This document shows, in pieces, positions 47,005 through 56,480 of a stretch of 64,000 nucleotides of DNA (position 1 is the stretch's first letter; every line of letters begins with the position of its first letter). The stretch spans positions 1,475,001 through 1,539,000 of the forward strand of contig NZ_CP011039.1 of NCBI RefSeq assembly GCF_000238255.3, read 5' to 3'. The DNA is from Pseudoalteromonas spongiae UST010723-006 (GTDB lineage Bacteria; Pseudomonadota; Gammaproteobacteria; Enterobacterales; Alteromonadaceae). The notes under the pieces are model-generated. The model was given only the letters and a program-made list of their open reading frames with translations. It had not been told where the DNA came from and did no database searches. The translations under genes and the position numbers were made by a program.

Positions 47005-47035
47005 TTTACGTTTGCGTAAACGTAATTTTTATGTA
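47005..47035 (+). promoter_or_regulatory. Probable thiolase promoter and LiuR operator
   Basis: The 17-base site TTTACGTTTGCGTAAAC at 47005-47021 contains a perfect inverted repeat TTTACG-N4-CGTAAA. A -10 candidate TATGTA lies at 47030-47035, 19 bases after TTTACG, the long spacer typical of MerR-controlled promoters. Because it matches the site in front of liuR, co-regulation of both divergent transcripts by LiuR is inferred. Confidence 0.6.
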
Positions 47036-47067
47036 TGCTGAAAACATATAAATTTTGGAGATAACAA

Positions 47068-48264
47068 ATGTCTGTTGAAAATTCACAAATCGATCCGGTA
47101 GTAATTGTGAGTGCAAAACGCACTGCAATGGGCGGTTTTATGGGTGCTTTATCATCGGTAAATGCAACTGATTTAGGAGCTACTGCTATTAAAAGTAGTA
47201 TTGAAAGCTGCGATTTAAACGCTGATATCATCGACGAAGTAATTATGGGCTGCGTTTTACCAGCAGGTCTTGGCCAAGCACCTGCACGTCAAGCAATGAT
47301 AAAAGCAGGGCTTAATTTAGCAACAGGAGCTACAACTATTAATAAAGTATGCGGTTCAGGCTTAAAAGCAGCGATGTTAGCCCATGACTTAATTAAAGCA
47401 GACAGCATTAATGTTGCCGTTGCTGGCGGTATGGAAAGCATGAGTAACGCACCTTACTTCTTACCAAAAGCACGTGGCGGTTTCCGTATGGGTCATGGTG
47501 AAATTAAAGATCACATGATGGCTGATGGTTTAGAAGACGCATACGACAACAAAGCAATGGGTTGTTTTGCACAAGAAACGGCTGATAAGTACGGCTTAAC
47601 CCGTGACGATATGGATGCGTTTGCCATTTCATCCCTTTCTAAAGCCAACGCTGCAATTGAAAGTGGTGCATTTGAATCTGAAATTGCGCCACATACCTAT
47701 TCAAACCGTAAAGGTGATGTGACAGTAGCAATTGATGAGCAGCCAGGTAATGCGCGTCCTGAGAAAATTCCAAGCCTACGTGCTGCATTCGCAAAAGATG
47801 GCACCATTACAGCGGCAAATTCATCGTCTATTTCTGACGGTGCTGCATCACTTGTTTTAATGAAAGCGTCAAAAGCAGCAGAACTTGGTTTAACACCTCT
47901 TTGTGAAATTAAAGCACATGCAACAAATTCACATATTCCAGCTGAATTTACAACAGCGCCAATTGGTGCGATGGAAAAAGTGTTAGACAAAGCGGGCTGG
48001 TCAAAAGAAGACGTTGATCTTTGGGAAATTAATGAAGCATTTGCCATGGTAACCATGCTTGCTATTAACGAAATGCAACTTGATAACAATAAAGTAAACG
48101 TGAATGGCGGTGCATGTGCACTTGGTCACCCAATCGGTGCAAGTGGCGCGCGCATTTTAGTAACCCTTATTCATGCACTTAAAAACCGTGGCCTAAATAA
48201 AGGCGTTGCATCACTGTGTATTGGTGGTGGTGAAGCGGTCGCAATGGCAATCGAAGTAAAATAA
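47068..48264 (+). CDS. Acetyl-CoA acetyltransferase (thiolase II type)
   Basis: 398-residue thiolase, probably cleaving acetoacetyl-CoA from the leucine pathway and 2-methylacetoacetyl-CoA from isoleucine. The nucleophilic cysteine is in NKVCGSGLKA near residue 92; the other catalytic blocks are NEAFA near 320 and GGACALGHPIGASGAR near 350-365. TTTTGGAG precedes the ATG. It is divergent from liuR and shares an apparent operator with it. A terminator follows it, yet the next operon starts only 50 bases later. Confidence 0.93.
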   Translation: MSVENSQIDPVVIVSAKRTAMGGFMGALSSVNATDLGATAIKSSIESCDLNADIIDEVIMGCVLPAGLGQAPARQAMIKAGLNLATGATTINKVCGSGLKAAMLAHDLIKADSINVAVAGGMESMSNAPYFLPKARGGFRMGHGEIKDHMMADGLEDAYDNKAMGCFAQETADKYGLTRDDMDAFAISSLSKANAAIESGAFESEIAPHTYSNRKGDVTVAIDEQPGNARPEKIPSLRAAFAKDGTITAANSSSISDGAASLVLMKASKAAELGLTPLCEIKAHATNSHIPAEFTTAPIGAMEKVLDKAGWSKEDVDLWEINEAFAMVTMLAINEMQLDNNKVNVNGGACALGHPIGASGARILVTLIHALKNRGLNKGVASLCIGGGEAVAMAIEVK

Positions 48265-48273
48265 TTAAAAATT

Positions 48274-48298
48274 AAAGGCGCGTTAATGCGCCTTTTTT
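48274..48298 (+). terminator. Terminator between thiolase and mmsA
   Basis: AAAGGCGC and GCGCCTTT around a short loop, with T6. It lies directly before the ribosome site of mmsA. No separate promoter fits in the 50-base gap, so the terminator is probably leaky or regulated. Confidence 0.85.
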
Positions 48299-48314
48299 AT
48301 TGGGGAGAAGAATA

Positions 48315-49805
48315 ATGGTAAAGGTTCCTTTATATATTAATGGCGAAATGCGCCAGTCGGAATCAAATGAATGGTTAGATGTTGTAAACCCAGCTAATCA
48401 AGAAGTACTAGCACAAGTGCCATTGGCAACAGACAGTGAAATTGATGAAGCAATTGCCTCTGCAAAAGAGACGTTTAAAACGTGGAAAGATGTTCCAGTA
48501 ACAGAACGTGCACGCATTATGATGCGCTACGCAGCACTTTTAAAAGAACACCATGACGAGCTAGCAACCATTATTTGTCACGAATTAGGCAAAACCTTTG
48601 AAGATGCTAAAGGCGATGTGTGGCGTGGTATTGAAGTTATTGAACAAGCAGCTAACGCGCCTGCATTAATGATGGGTGAAACCGTTGAAAACGTAGCGCG
48701 TAATATCGATACTTATTCGTACATGCAGCCACTCGGCGTGTGTGCTGGTATTACACCATTTAACTTTCCTGCGATGATCCCACTTTGGATGTTCCCAATG
48801 GCGATTGTTTGCGGTAATACCTTTATTTTAAAACCGTCTGAGCAAGATCCGCTTACACCAATGCGTTTAGTTGAACTGTTTGAAGAAGCTGGCGCACCTA
48901 AAGGTGTATTACAGGTTATTCATGGTACAAAACACCAAGTAGACCGTATTTTAGATGAGCCAAGTGTACGTGCAATTTCATTTGTTGGTTCATGTGGTGT
49001 TGGTGAGTACATTTATTCACGTGGTACAGCGAATCTTAAGCGTGTTCAAGCCTGTGTTGGTGCTAAAAACCACATGGTAATTATGCCTGATGCGAAAAAA
49101 GAGCGTGCCATTTCAAACCTTGTTGGTGCATCGGTTGGTGCGGCTGGCCAGCGCTGTATGGGCATTTCAGTCGCTGTATTCGTTGGTCAATCAAAAGAAT
49201 GGATAAACGAATTAAAAGAAGAATTTACCAAAGTACGTCCTGGCGTTTGGAATGACCCTAAAGCTGCCTATGGCCCACAAACATCGCCACAAGCAAAAGC
49301 GCGTATTTTATCAATTATTGAAAGTGGTAAAGCGCAAGGTGCAACGTGTTTAATAGATGGCTCTGACTTTGTTGTTGAAGGTTATGACAAAGGTAACTGG
49401 GTAGGCCCAACGTTATTTACTGATGTAACGCGTGAAATGGACTTATACAAAGAAGAAATTTTCGGTCCTGTGCTTGCGTGTATTTGCGTTGATACGCTTG
49501 ATGAAGCAATCCAAATTATCAATGAAAGCCCATACGGTAATGGTACATCTCTATTTACTGCTTGCGGTGCTGCAGCACGTAAATTCCAGCATGAAATTGA
49601 AGTAGGCCAAGTAGGTATTAATGTGCCAATTCCGGTACCACTTCCTTTCTTCTCATTTACTGGTTGGAAAGGCTCATTCTACGGTGACCAACACACCTAT
49701 GGTAAACAAGGTGTTCGCTTTTACACTGAGACTAAAACAATTACTGCACGCTGGTTTGAAGATGATATCGCAACCGGTCCAAATATGAGTATCAACCTAC
49801 GATAA
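48315..49805 (+). CDS. mmsA: Methylmalonate-semialdehyde dehydrogenase (CoA-acylating)
   Basis: CoA-dependent aldehyde dehydrogenase, 496 residues, converting methylmalonate semialdehyde from valine to propionyl-CoA. The start is ATG 48315, after GGGGAGAAG. Motifs: [19 protein letters not shown] near 148, the [10 protein letters not shown] loop near 228, and the nucleophilic cysteine in [10 protein letters not shown] near residue 280. First gene of the plus-strand valine operon. The stop codon is part of a hairpin at 49801. Confidence 0.95.
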   Translation: MVKVPLYINGEMRQSESNEWLDVVNPANQEVLAQVPLATDSEIDEAIASAKETFKTWKDVPVTERARIMMRYAALLKEHHDELATIICHELGKTFEDAKGDVWRGIEVIEQAANAPALMMGETVENVARNIDTYSYMQPLGVCAGITPFNFPAMIPLWMFPMAIVCGNTFILKPSEQDPLTPMRLVELFEEAGAPKGVLQVIHGTKHQVDRILDEPSVRAISFVGSCGVGEYIYSRGTANLKRVQACVGAKNHMVIMPDAKKERAISNLVGASVGAAGQRCMGISVAVFVGQSKEWINELKEEFTKVRPGVWNDPKAAYGPQTSPQAKARILSIIESGKAQGATCLIDGSDFVVEGYDKGNWVGPTLFTDVTREMDLYKEEIFGPVLACICVDTLDEAIQIINESPYGNGTSLFTACGAAARKFQHEIEVGQVGINVPIPVPLPFFSFTGWKGSFYGDQHTYGKQGVRFYTETKTITARWFEDDIATGPNMSINLR

Positions 49806-49820
49806 GGCGTTTGCCTTATC
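49801..49820 (+). other. Hairpin spanning the mmsA stop codon
   Basis: GATAAGGC and GCCTTATC form a perfect eight-base stem with loop GTTT; the mmsA stop lies within its left arm. No T-run follows. It may tune mRNA stability or reduce read-through to the following gene. Confidence 0.6.
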
Positions 49821-49840
49821 TGACGTTCAAAGGGGTGACT

Positions 49841-50998
49841 ATGAATTTTAATCTAACAGAAGATCAACAAGCGTTTGCAGAAACCGCTAAACAATTTGCG
49901 ATGAGCGAATTACTACCAAATGCGGGCAAGTGGGATCAAGAACATATTTTTCCAAAAGACGTAATCCAAAAAGCCGGTGAACTAGGTTTCTGTGGTTTAT
50001 ATACGCCTGAAGAAGCTGGCGGTCTTGGTTTATCGCGTCTTGATTCGAGCATTATTTTTGAGCAGTTGGCAATGGGATGCACGGCAACCACTGCGATGTT
50101 GACCATTCACAATATGGCAACTTGGATGATTGCAAGCTTTGGTACTGATGAAGTTAAAGCGCAGTATTGTGATGAACTTGTGATGGGGCAATTGCTTGCA
50201 TCGTATTGTTTAACAGAGCCAGGTTCCGGTTCAGATGCCGCATCTCTTAAAACCAAAGCGGTTTTAGAAGGGGATGAATACGTTATTTCTGGTTCTAAAA
50301 TGTTTATTTCAGGTGCAGGCGAAACAGATTTATTAGTAGTTATGGCGCGCACTGGTGAAGATGGCCCGAAAGGTATTTCGGCGTTTGTAGTTGATGCCAA
50401 TGCTGCAGGTATTGAATACGGTAAAGCAGAAGAAAAAATGGGTTGGAACGCGCAACCGACACGTCTTATTTCGTTTGATGGTGTACGTATTCCAAAACAA
50501 AACTTACTTGGTCAAGAAGGCGAAGGCTTTAAATTTGCCATGATGGGCTTAGATGGCGGCCGCATTAATATTGCGACCTGTTCAATTGGTACTGCGCAGC
50601 AAGCACTTAACACAGCTAAAGAATATATGCTTGAGCGTAAGCAATTTGGCAAACCATTAGCAGCATTCCAAGCACTTCAATTTAAACTTGCTGATATGAA
50701 CACAGAACTGGTAGCTGCCCGTCAAATGGTACGCCTTGCTGCATTTAAATTGGATGAAAAAGATCCTGAGCGCACCACGTATTGTGCAATGGCAAAACGC
50801 TATGCAACCGATGTTGGCTTTAAAGTATGTGACGATGCACTGCAACTTCACGGTGGTTATGGTTACATCAAAGAATACCCGTTAGAGCGTCACTTCCGTG
50901 ATGTGCGTGTACACCAAATTTTAGAAGGCACAAATGAAATTATGCGCCTAATTATTGGTCGTCGTATTTTGGCTGAAGGTTCACAAGAGATTTTGTAA
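49841..50998 (+). CDS. Acyl-CoA dehydrogenase, probably isobutyryl/2-methylbutyryl-CoA
   Basis: FAD acyl-CoA dehydrogenase of 385 residues from the ATG at 49841 (AAAGGGGTGA upstream; an earlier in-frame start at 49811 lacks one). FAD segment LTEPGSGSDAASL near 130; C-terminal GGYGYIKEYPLERHFRDVR, followed by EGTNEI, which supplies the catalytic glutamate, unlike LiuA. Placement between mmsA and the hydratase genes suggests isobutyryl-CoA as substrate (valine), possibly also 2-methylbutyryl-CoA (isoleucine). Confidence 0.9.
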   Translation: MNFNLTEDQQAFAETAKQFAMSELLPNAGKWDQEHIFPKDVIQKAGELGFCGLYTPEEAGGLGLSRLDSSIIFEQLAMGCTATTAMLTIHNMATWMIASFGTDEVKAQYCDELVMGQLLASYCLTEPGSGSDAASLKTKAVLEGDEYVISGSKMFISGAGETDLLVVMARTGEDGPKGISAFVVDANAAGIEYGKAEEKMGWNAQPTRLISFDGVRIPKQNLLGQEGEGFKFAMMGLDGGRINIATCSIGTAQQALNTAKEYMLERKQFGKPLAAFQALQFKLADMNTELVAARQMVRLAAFKLDEKDPERTTYCAMAKRYATDVGFKVCDDALQLHGGYGYIKEYPLERHFRDVRVHQILEGTNEIMRLIIGRRILAEGSQEIL

Positions 50999-51008
50999 GG
51001 AGAGCACA

Positions 51009-51785
51009 ATGAGCGCACAAATCAAATTATCGATTGAACGGCATATCGCAGTTGTTACTATGTCTAATCCACCGGCAAATACGTGGACCAAAGAAACACT
51101 AACGCAATTGCGTGATATGGTCGCTGATCTGAATAACAATAAAGATGTGTATTCGCTTGTGATCACAGGGGAAGGTGAAAAATTCTTCTCAGCTGGCGCT
51201 GACCTAAACCTATTTGCAAGTGGCGACAAAGGCGTTGCCGCTGAAATGTCTATTATTTTTGGCCAGGCGTTTGAAGCGTTAAGTAATTTCCGTGGTGTAT
51301 CTATTGCAGCGATTAACGGTTATGCCATGGGTGGCGGTTTAGAAGTTGCACTTGCATGTGATTTACGCATTGCTGAAGAACAAGCGCAAATGGCATTGCC
51401 TGAAGCAAAAGTGGGTTTATTACCTTGTGCTGGCGGTACGCAAAACCTTGCATGGCTTGTTGGAGAAGGCTGGGCGAAACGCATGATTTTATGTGGTGAG
51501 CGATTAACTGCCGAGAAAGCCCATAATATTGGACTTGTGGAAGAGGTTGTTGCTAAAGGCGAAGCGTTTGATAAAGCAATTGCGCTTGCAAAACAAGTTG
51601 AAGAACAAAGCCCAACTTCGGTTGCTGCGTGTAAATCACTGATCCAACATAGCCGCTCAGGCACTATGAGTTCAGCTTTACCACTTGAACGTGAACTTTT
51701 CATCAACCTATTTGATACGCAAGATCAAAAAGAAGGCGTGAATGCCTTTTTAGAAAAGCGTAAAGCAAACTGGGTGAACGGCTAA
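51009..51785 (+). CDS. Enoyl-CoA hydratase (methacrylyl/tiglyl-CoA)
   Basis: 258-residue crotonase-fold enzyme from the ATG at 51009 (AAGGAGAGC upstream). Key regions: KFFSAGADLNLFAS near 58 and NGYAMGGGLEVALACDLRIA near 103, followed by ALPEAKVGLLPCAGGTQNL, with both expected Glu positions apparently present. In this operon it should hydrate methacrylyl-CoA (valine) and perhaps tiglyl-CoA (isoleucine). Its last base overlaps the next ATG. Confidence 0.88.
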   Translation: MSAQIKLSIERHIAVVTMSNPPANTWTKETLTQLRDMVADLNNNKDVYSLVITGEGEKFFSAGADLNLFASGDKGVAAEMSIIFGQAFEALSNFRGVSIAAINGYAMGGGLEVALACDLRIAEEQAQMALPEAKVGLLPCAGGTQNLAWLVGEGWAKRMILCGERLTAEKAHNIGLVEEVVAKGEAFDKAIALAKQVEEQSPTSVAACKSLIQHSRSGTMSSALPLERELFINLFDTQDQKEGVNAFLEKRKANWVNG

Positions 51786-52888
51786 TGGCTGTTGTTACGT
51801 TTGAAACAAAAAATACCGATAACGGCTTTGTTATCGGTATCGCAACCTTAAACGTTGAAAAGGCACTTAATGCGCTTAATCTTGAAATGATTGAGCTGCT
51901 TTATAACCAGTTACTTGATTGGCAAAGTGATGAAAAGGTTAGCATGGTGCTGTTACAAGGTGCGGGCGATAAAGCGTTTTGCGCCGGTGGTGATGTAGTT
52001 AGCTTGTACAATGCAATGCATACCGGCGAGCCAAGCAATTACATTGAGACGTTTTTCACTAAAGAGTATCGTTTAGATTACCTTATTCATAATTATGCAA
52101 AACCAATCTGTGTGTGGGGTAATGGCATTATTATGGGTGGCGGCCTTGGTTTAATGGCTGGTGCATCTCACCGTGTGTTAACTGAATCATCGCGTATCGC
52201 TATGCCTGAACTTACCATTGGTTTATACCCTGATGTCGGTGGCAGCTATTTTCTAAATAAAATGCCAACGCAAGTAGGCTTATTTTTGGGATTAACCGGT
52301 GCATCGGTGAATGCCCAAGATGCGCTTTATATTGGTTTAGGCGATACCGTAATCGAGCATCAGTTTAAAAGTGAGCTAATAGATTCACTTATAAGTACAA
52401 AGTGGTCAACCAATGCTGATGAAAACCATCAAGCATTAAGTCATTTATTAACAACGTTTAACGCGAAAAGTGATATTAACCTGCCAGCCAATGTTGAATC
52501 GCACAACGCAGTATTTGCTGCAATGGCAGAAGTAGACGAACTTACCGATAAAGTAGATGCCATTTTATCGTTTGAAACAGACGATAAATGGCTAACACGT
52601 GCGCAAAAAGGCCTTTCACATGGTAGCCCACTGGGTGCACATCTAGTATATCAACAGCTTAATCGTGCAAATGGCTTATCACTCAAAGCCTGCTTTCAAA
52701 TGGAGCTAGGTATGAGCGTACGTTGTGGTCAACTTGGTGAATTTAAAGAAGGTGTGCGCGCATTACTGATTGATAAAGACAATGCACCTCAATGGCAATT
52801 TGACGCCATCAGCAATGTAGATAGCGATGTGATTGCATCATTCTTTAATGTTGAATGGTCAAACGGGCATCCACTAACGGATTTATAG
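51785..52888 (+). CDS. 3-hydroxyisobutyryl-CoA hydrolase
   Basis: 367 residues, a crotonase-superfamily member of the HIBYL-CoA hydrolase type. Distinguishing features are the length (about 100 residues beyond a hydratase), CAGGDVVSLYNAM near 75 and GGGLGLMAGASHRVLTE near 118, then the MPELTIGLYPDVGGSYFLNK segment. It frees 3-hydroxyisobutyrate from its CoA ester, which feeds MmsB. The gene overlaps the hydratase stop and is 8 bases before mmsB. Confidence 0.9.
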   Translation: MAVVTFETKNTDNGFVIGIATLNVEKALNALNLEMIELLYNQLLDWQSDEKVSMVLLQGAGDKAFCAGGDVVSLYNAMHTGEPSNYIETFFTKEYRLDYLIHNYAKPICVWGNGIIMGGGLGLMAGASHRVLTESSRIAMPELTIGLYPDVGGSYFLNKMPTQVGLFLGLTGASVNAQDALYIGLGDTVIEHQFKSELIDSLISTKWSTNADENHQALSHLLTTFNAKSDINLPANVESHNAVFAAMAEVDELTDKVDAILSFETDDKWLTRAQKGLSHGSPLGAHLVYQQLNRANGLSLKACFQMELGMSVRCGQLGEFKEGVRALLIDKDNAPQWQFDAISNVDSDVIASFFNVEWSNGHPLTDL

Positions 52889-52896
52889 GAATAATC

Positions 52897-53787
52897 ATGG
52901 CAAATATTGGATTTATTGGTTTAGGTAACATGGGCGGCCCAATGGCTGCAAACCTTGTTAAAGCAGGTCATGCAGTTACGGTATTTGACTTAAATGATTC
53001 AGCAGTGTCTGAACTTGTTGAAAAAGGTGCTAACAGCGCCACAACAGCCTTAGCATGCGCGGAAGAGAAAGATTTTGTTATTACCATGCTACCTGCTGGC
53101 AAACACGTTAAGTCTATTTATTTGGATGAAAACGGTGTTGGCGCTGCGCTTACAAATAATACACAAGTGATTGATTGCAGCACCATTGATGCGGATACGG
53201 CTAAATTTGTTGCAAGCGAACTTGCCAAACGTGGCGTTAGTTTTGTAGATGCACCTGTTTCTGGTGGCGTAGCGGGCGCTACGAATGGCACATTAACCTT
53301 TATTGTTGGCGGCAGTGTTACTGAATTTGAAAATGCTAAAACCGTACTAGCTGATATGGGTAAAAACATTTTTCATGCGGGCGACCATGGTGCAGGTCAG
53401 GTAGCTAAAATCTGTAATAACATGCTACTTGCTATTTTAATGGCGGGTACCAGCGAAGCACTTCAAATGGGTATCGATAATGGCCTTGATCCTAAAGTTT
53501 TGTCAGACATTATGCTGCAAAGTTCTGGCCGTAACTGGACGTTAGAATTATATAACCCTTGCCCGAATGTGCTTGAAAATGTGCCAAGCTCAAATGACTA
53601 TAAAGGTGGCTTTATGGTTGATTTAATGGCAAAAGATCTCGGCCTTGCGATGGATACAGCAAACAGCAGTCAATCAATTGTACCACTTGGCCGTTTATCG
53701 CAAAGCTTATATCAGTTAATGCAAAATCAAGAGATGGGTAATCTCGACTTTTCTTCAATCTTTAAGTTGTTTAATAAGGATTCATAA
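52897..53787 (+). CDS. mmsB: 3-hydroxyisobutyrate dehydrogenase
   Basis: NAD-dependent beta-hydroxyacid dehydrogenase, 296 residues from the ATG at 52897 (AGGAATAATC upstream). Nucleotide-binding [20 protein letters not shown] (residues 5-24), substrate signature [16 protein letters not shown] near 120, and the catalytic lysine in [10 protein letters not shown] near 168. It oxidises 3-hydroxyisobutyrate to methylmalonate semialdehyde, the substrate of MmsA. Confidence 0.94.
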   Translation: MANIGFIGLGNMGGPMAANLVKAGHAVTVFDLNDSAVSELVEKGANSATTALACAEEKDFVITMLPAGKHVKSIYLDENGVGAALTNNTQVIDCSTIDADTAKFVASELAKRGVSFVDAPVSGGVAGATNGTLTFIVGGSVTEFENAKTVLADMGKNIFHAGDHGAGQVAKICNNMLLAILMAGTSEALQMGIDNGLDPKVLSDIMLQSSGRNWTLELYNPCPNVLENVPSSNDYKGGFMVDLMAKDLGLAMDTANSSQSIVPLGRLSQSLYQLMQNQEMGNLDFSSIFKLFNKDS

Positions 53788-53788
53788 T

Positions 53789-54550
53789 ATGCAAGTAAAT
53801 GGTAAAAACATTGTTATTACCGGAGGTGCGCAAGGTTTAGGGCTTGCGATGGCAAAACATTTTGCAGATAAAGGCGCGAGTATTGCCCTTATTGATATGC
53901 AAGAAGAGATGCTTGCAAATGCGAAATCTGAATTAGGCACCACAACGGGCGTTATTCGCACTTACGTATGTAATGTAACGCAAGAACAAGAAGTTGAAGA
54001 CACCTTTAACCAAATTAATAGCGATTTTGGTCAGATTGATGGCTTAGTAAATAACGCAGGCATTTTACGTGACGGTTTATTTTTAAAAGTCAAAGAGGGC
54101 AAAGTGGCCAAAAAAATGTCACTAGAGCAGTTCCAATCGGTCATTGACGTTAATCTAACAGGTGTATTTCTGTGTGGCCGTGAAGCGGCAAACCATATGG
54201 TTAATAACGGGAATAAAGGCGTTATTATTAATATGTCGAGTGTGGCCCGAGCAGGCAATATGGGACAAACCAATTACGCAGCATCAAAAGCCGGCGTTGT
54301 TGCAATGACGACCACTTGGGCACGTGAACTAGGCCGTTATGGTATTCGTGTAGCTGCTATTGCACCCGGTGTTATCCGCACTGCCATGACAGATGCAATG
54401 AAACCTGAAGCGAAAGAGCGTTTACTTAAAATGAAGCCTGTTGGTCGTTTAGGTGAAGCAGATGAAATCGCGCATACAGCGAACTTTATTTTTGAAAATG
54501 ACTTTGTTACTGGCCGCGTAATGGAAATTGATGGAGGTATCACTTTCTAA
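53789..54550 (+). CDS. Short-chain dehydrogenase, likely 2-methyl-3-hydroxybutyryl-CoA type
   Basis: SDR of 253 residues. N-terminal [11 protein letters not shown] binds NAD(P); the catalytic Ser, Tyr and Lys are in NMSSVARAG and [12 protein letters not shown] is also present. It begins one base after mmsB stops, so it belongs to the operon. In isoleucine breakdown a dehydrogenase of this fold oxidises 2-methyl-3-hydroxybutyryl-CoA; that assignment is from context only, and a general FabG-like role is possible. A terminator follows. Confidence 0.82.
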   Translation: MQVNGKNIVITGGAQGLGLAMAKHFADKGASIALIDMQEEMLANAKSELGTTTGVIRTYVCNVTQEQEVEDTFNQINSDFGQIDGLVNNAGILRDGLFLKVKEGKVAKKMSLEQFQSVIDVNLTGVFLCGREAANHMVNNGNKGVIINMSSVARAGNMGQTNYAASKAGVVAMTTTWARELGRYGIRVAAIAPGVIRTAMTDAMKPEAKERLLKMKPVGRLGEADEIAHTANFIFENDFVTGRVMEIDGGITF

Positions 54551-54572
54551 CCATTAAAGCGCGTTTAAATCT

Positions 54573-54602
54573 AAAAACGAGTGGTCTTTCACTCGTTTTT
54601 TT
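54573..54602 (+). terminator. Terminator of the valine operon
   Basis: AAAACGAGTG and CACTCGTTTT pair around a six-base loop, with a T7 run. Confidence 0.88.
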
Positions 54603-54638
54603 CTTTATAATCAATAAAAACACAGTTTATTTCCTTTC

Positions 54639-56480
54639 ATGTCTAAAGCCATTCGTAATTTTTATATCAATGAAGAGCAATCAATTTATTTGCTTTCACA
54701 CATTGATGCTAAAAAACATAAGCAATGGCTGAAAATTTGCGAAAAGCAGCTAGAAAAACTTGGCTACCATCACGTTAAAGTAATTGGCTCAGGCGCATTT
54801 GGTTTTGTTTTTGTTGGCACCAATACTCAAGGTAAAGAATGCGTATTTAAGTTTTCACGTATTACCCTTGCACAAAGTGTTCGGGATCGCTTAGAAGATG
54901 AAGGCTACATGCTTTCTCAGGTAAAAAATCCTATGGTGCCTGAATTCTATGCCTTTGAGCGCATTAAAAAGCAGGGCATTTTAATGATGGCCTATGCGAA
55001 AGGCGATAACCTAGAACAAGTCAGCTTACAACAAGGCCGCGTGTCAGTGCCTTTTTTGGTAAATCTGGGTCTTGAACTTCGCAATATTTTGCTGGCACTT
55101 CGCAATCATAAAACTGGCTTTACCGAACAGCCTATAGTGCACGGTGATATTAAACCTTCTAATATTGTGTGGGATGAAAACACAAACCAGTTTTCGTTAG
55201 TTGATTGGGGCTCAAGTGTGTTTGCGCAAGAAGACGGTTTTGGTAATCCCGTTGCAGCCAATATGATGGATTTAATGAGCCATGATGCGAATTATTCAAA
55301 TGCACGCATGGGCGATGTTTATTTTATTGGTGATGAGCAGATGTCGGGGGCTAAATCCTCGCCTCGTTTTGATGAACAAGGTGTAGCATCTACACTTTAT
55401 GCGTTAGCGTCTGCACAATCATGTCGTTTTGCTAATCAAATCTTACCCGCTAAAAGTTTAGGCTTACCGGTTGAGTTTGCCAGTATTATCGATGGCATGC
55501 TCAGTAAAGATAAAACCACTCGCGATTTATCAGGCGATTACTTTATTAAAAACATGCCAAAAATTGCCAAAAGCTATTTACCTGACTTACCACTTCATAA
55601 AGACAAAGCACTTATTCCGTTTTGGCATCATCCCTTTGATGATAAGCCTGATACCGTAGTGTATAGCTCTCGAAAACAATTTTTACGTCAAGCCGACAGT
55701 GAAAAGCAACTTGCTAAGGTTGAAGATGCCCAGCTTGATCGCTACTACAAAGAGTTTTTAGTGGATATGGGGGATACTGAAAAAGCGTTTTTGGCGTCTA
55801 TTTCACGTTTAGCTAAATATCCTGTGGTAGGCGGCTTAAGTTATCAATGGCGTGAAGATAATTTGTATGTTGAATCTAATTTGGTGCTGCACGATGAATC
55901 ATATCGCACAGCCTTTACTCAAGCGGTAAACAATACCATTCGTATTGCTCAAGGCATTAAGCAAAAAGGGTTGTTTAAGTGTTGTTTATTCGATGCAAGG
56001 CAAACCATTCAGCTTGAGCGCGACCAAGAAGGTGCACTCATTTTCGATGAAATGCCAACCTTGCATTATTCCGTCTCTGAAATGCCTGATAGCGAAATAG
56101 TAAGGCCGCACAGTTATTTTGAAGATGGTAAAGACCCAGACGAACAACTAACGTTACCCAATGAAATTTTAAAAGCAGTTTTTGGCTTAAACCAAATTCA
56201 CCATACAGGTTGCATTATTATTGAGTCGCTGCCTGAACGTATCAAAGTGCATTATTACTATCGCTTGTTAGAACCTAGCAAAAAAGGCCTGTTTGAAAAT
56301 CTGTTAAACCGCATTATGGCAAACATCGTACGGATCAAAGATCATGGTGTTGCGGGCTTTATGAAGTTGCCGTATAAAAACACTCGTGAGTTTTCTCTTT
56401 GCGATCAACACCCTAGCTTTTACTACCCGAAAAATCCGAAACTATTCATTGAAAATCAAATAGATAGAGGTAATAAATAA
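54639..56480 (+). CDS. Atypical protein kinase with long C-terminal region
   Basis: 613-residue predicted cytoplasmic kinase. The N-lobe has GSGAFGFVFVG (glycine loop near 50) and the lysine in VFKFSR. The catalytic loop is VHGDIKPSN near 167, with Gly in place of the usual Arg before the aspartate, and the metal motif is DWG (near 188) instead of DFG. These fit eukaryotic-like kinases with non-standard motifs found in marine gammaproteobacteria. Residues about 300-613 form a second region without a recognised domain. No membrane segment is evident. Expression seems monocistronic; substrate unknown. Confidence 0.8.
   Translation: MSKAIRNFYINEEQSIYLLSHIDAKKHKQWLKICEKQLEKLGYHHVKVIGSGAFGFVFVGTNTQGKECVFKFSRITLAQSVRDRLEDEGYMLSQVKNPMVPEFYAFERIKKQGILMMAYAKGDNLEQVSLQQGRVSVPFLVNLGLELRNILLALRNHKTGFTEQPIVHGDIKPSNIVWDENTNQFSLVDWGSSVFAQEDGFGNPVAANMMDLMSHDANYSNARMGDVYFIGDEQMSGAKSSPRFDEQGVASTLYALASAQSCRFANQILPAKSLGLPVEFASIIDGMLSKDKTTRDLSGDYFIKNMPKIAKSYLPDLPLHKDKALIPFWHHPFDDKPDTVVYSSRKQFLRQADSEKQLAKVEDAQLDRYYKEFLVDMGDTEKAFLASISRLAKYPVVGGLSYQWREDNLYVESNLVLHDESYRTAFTQAVNNTIRIAQGIKQKGLFKCCLFDARQTIQLERDQEGALIFDEMPTLHYSVSEMPDSEIVRPHSYFEDGKDPDEQLTLPNEILKAVFGLNQIHHTGCIIIESLPERIKVHYYYRLLEPSKKGLFENLLNRIMANIVRIKDHGVAGFMKLPYKNTREFSLCDQHPSFYYPKNPKLFIENQIDRGNK

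Noticed and set aside
46875..47231. A 118-residue minus-strand open frame across the liuR-thiolase gap
   Set aside because: It overlaps the thiolase start and both operator elements, lacks a ribosome site and shows no recognisable protein features.
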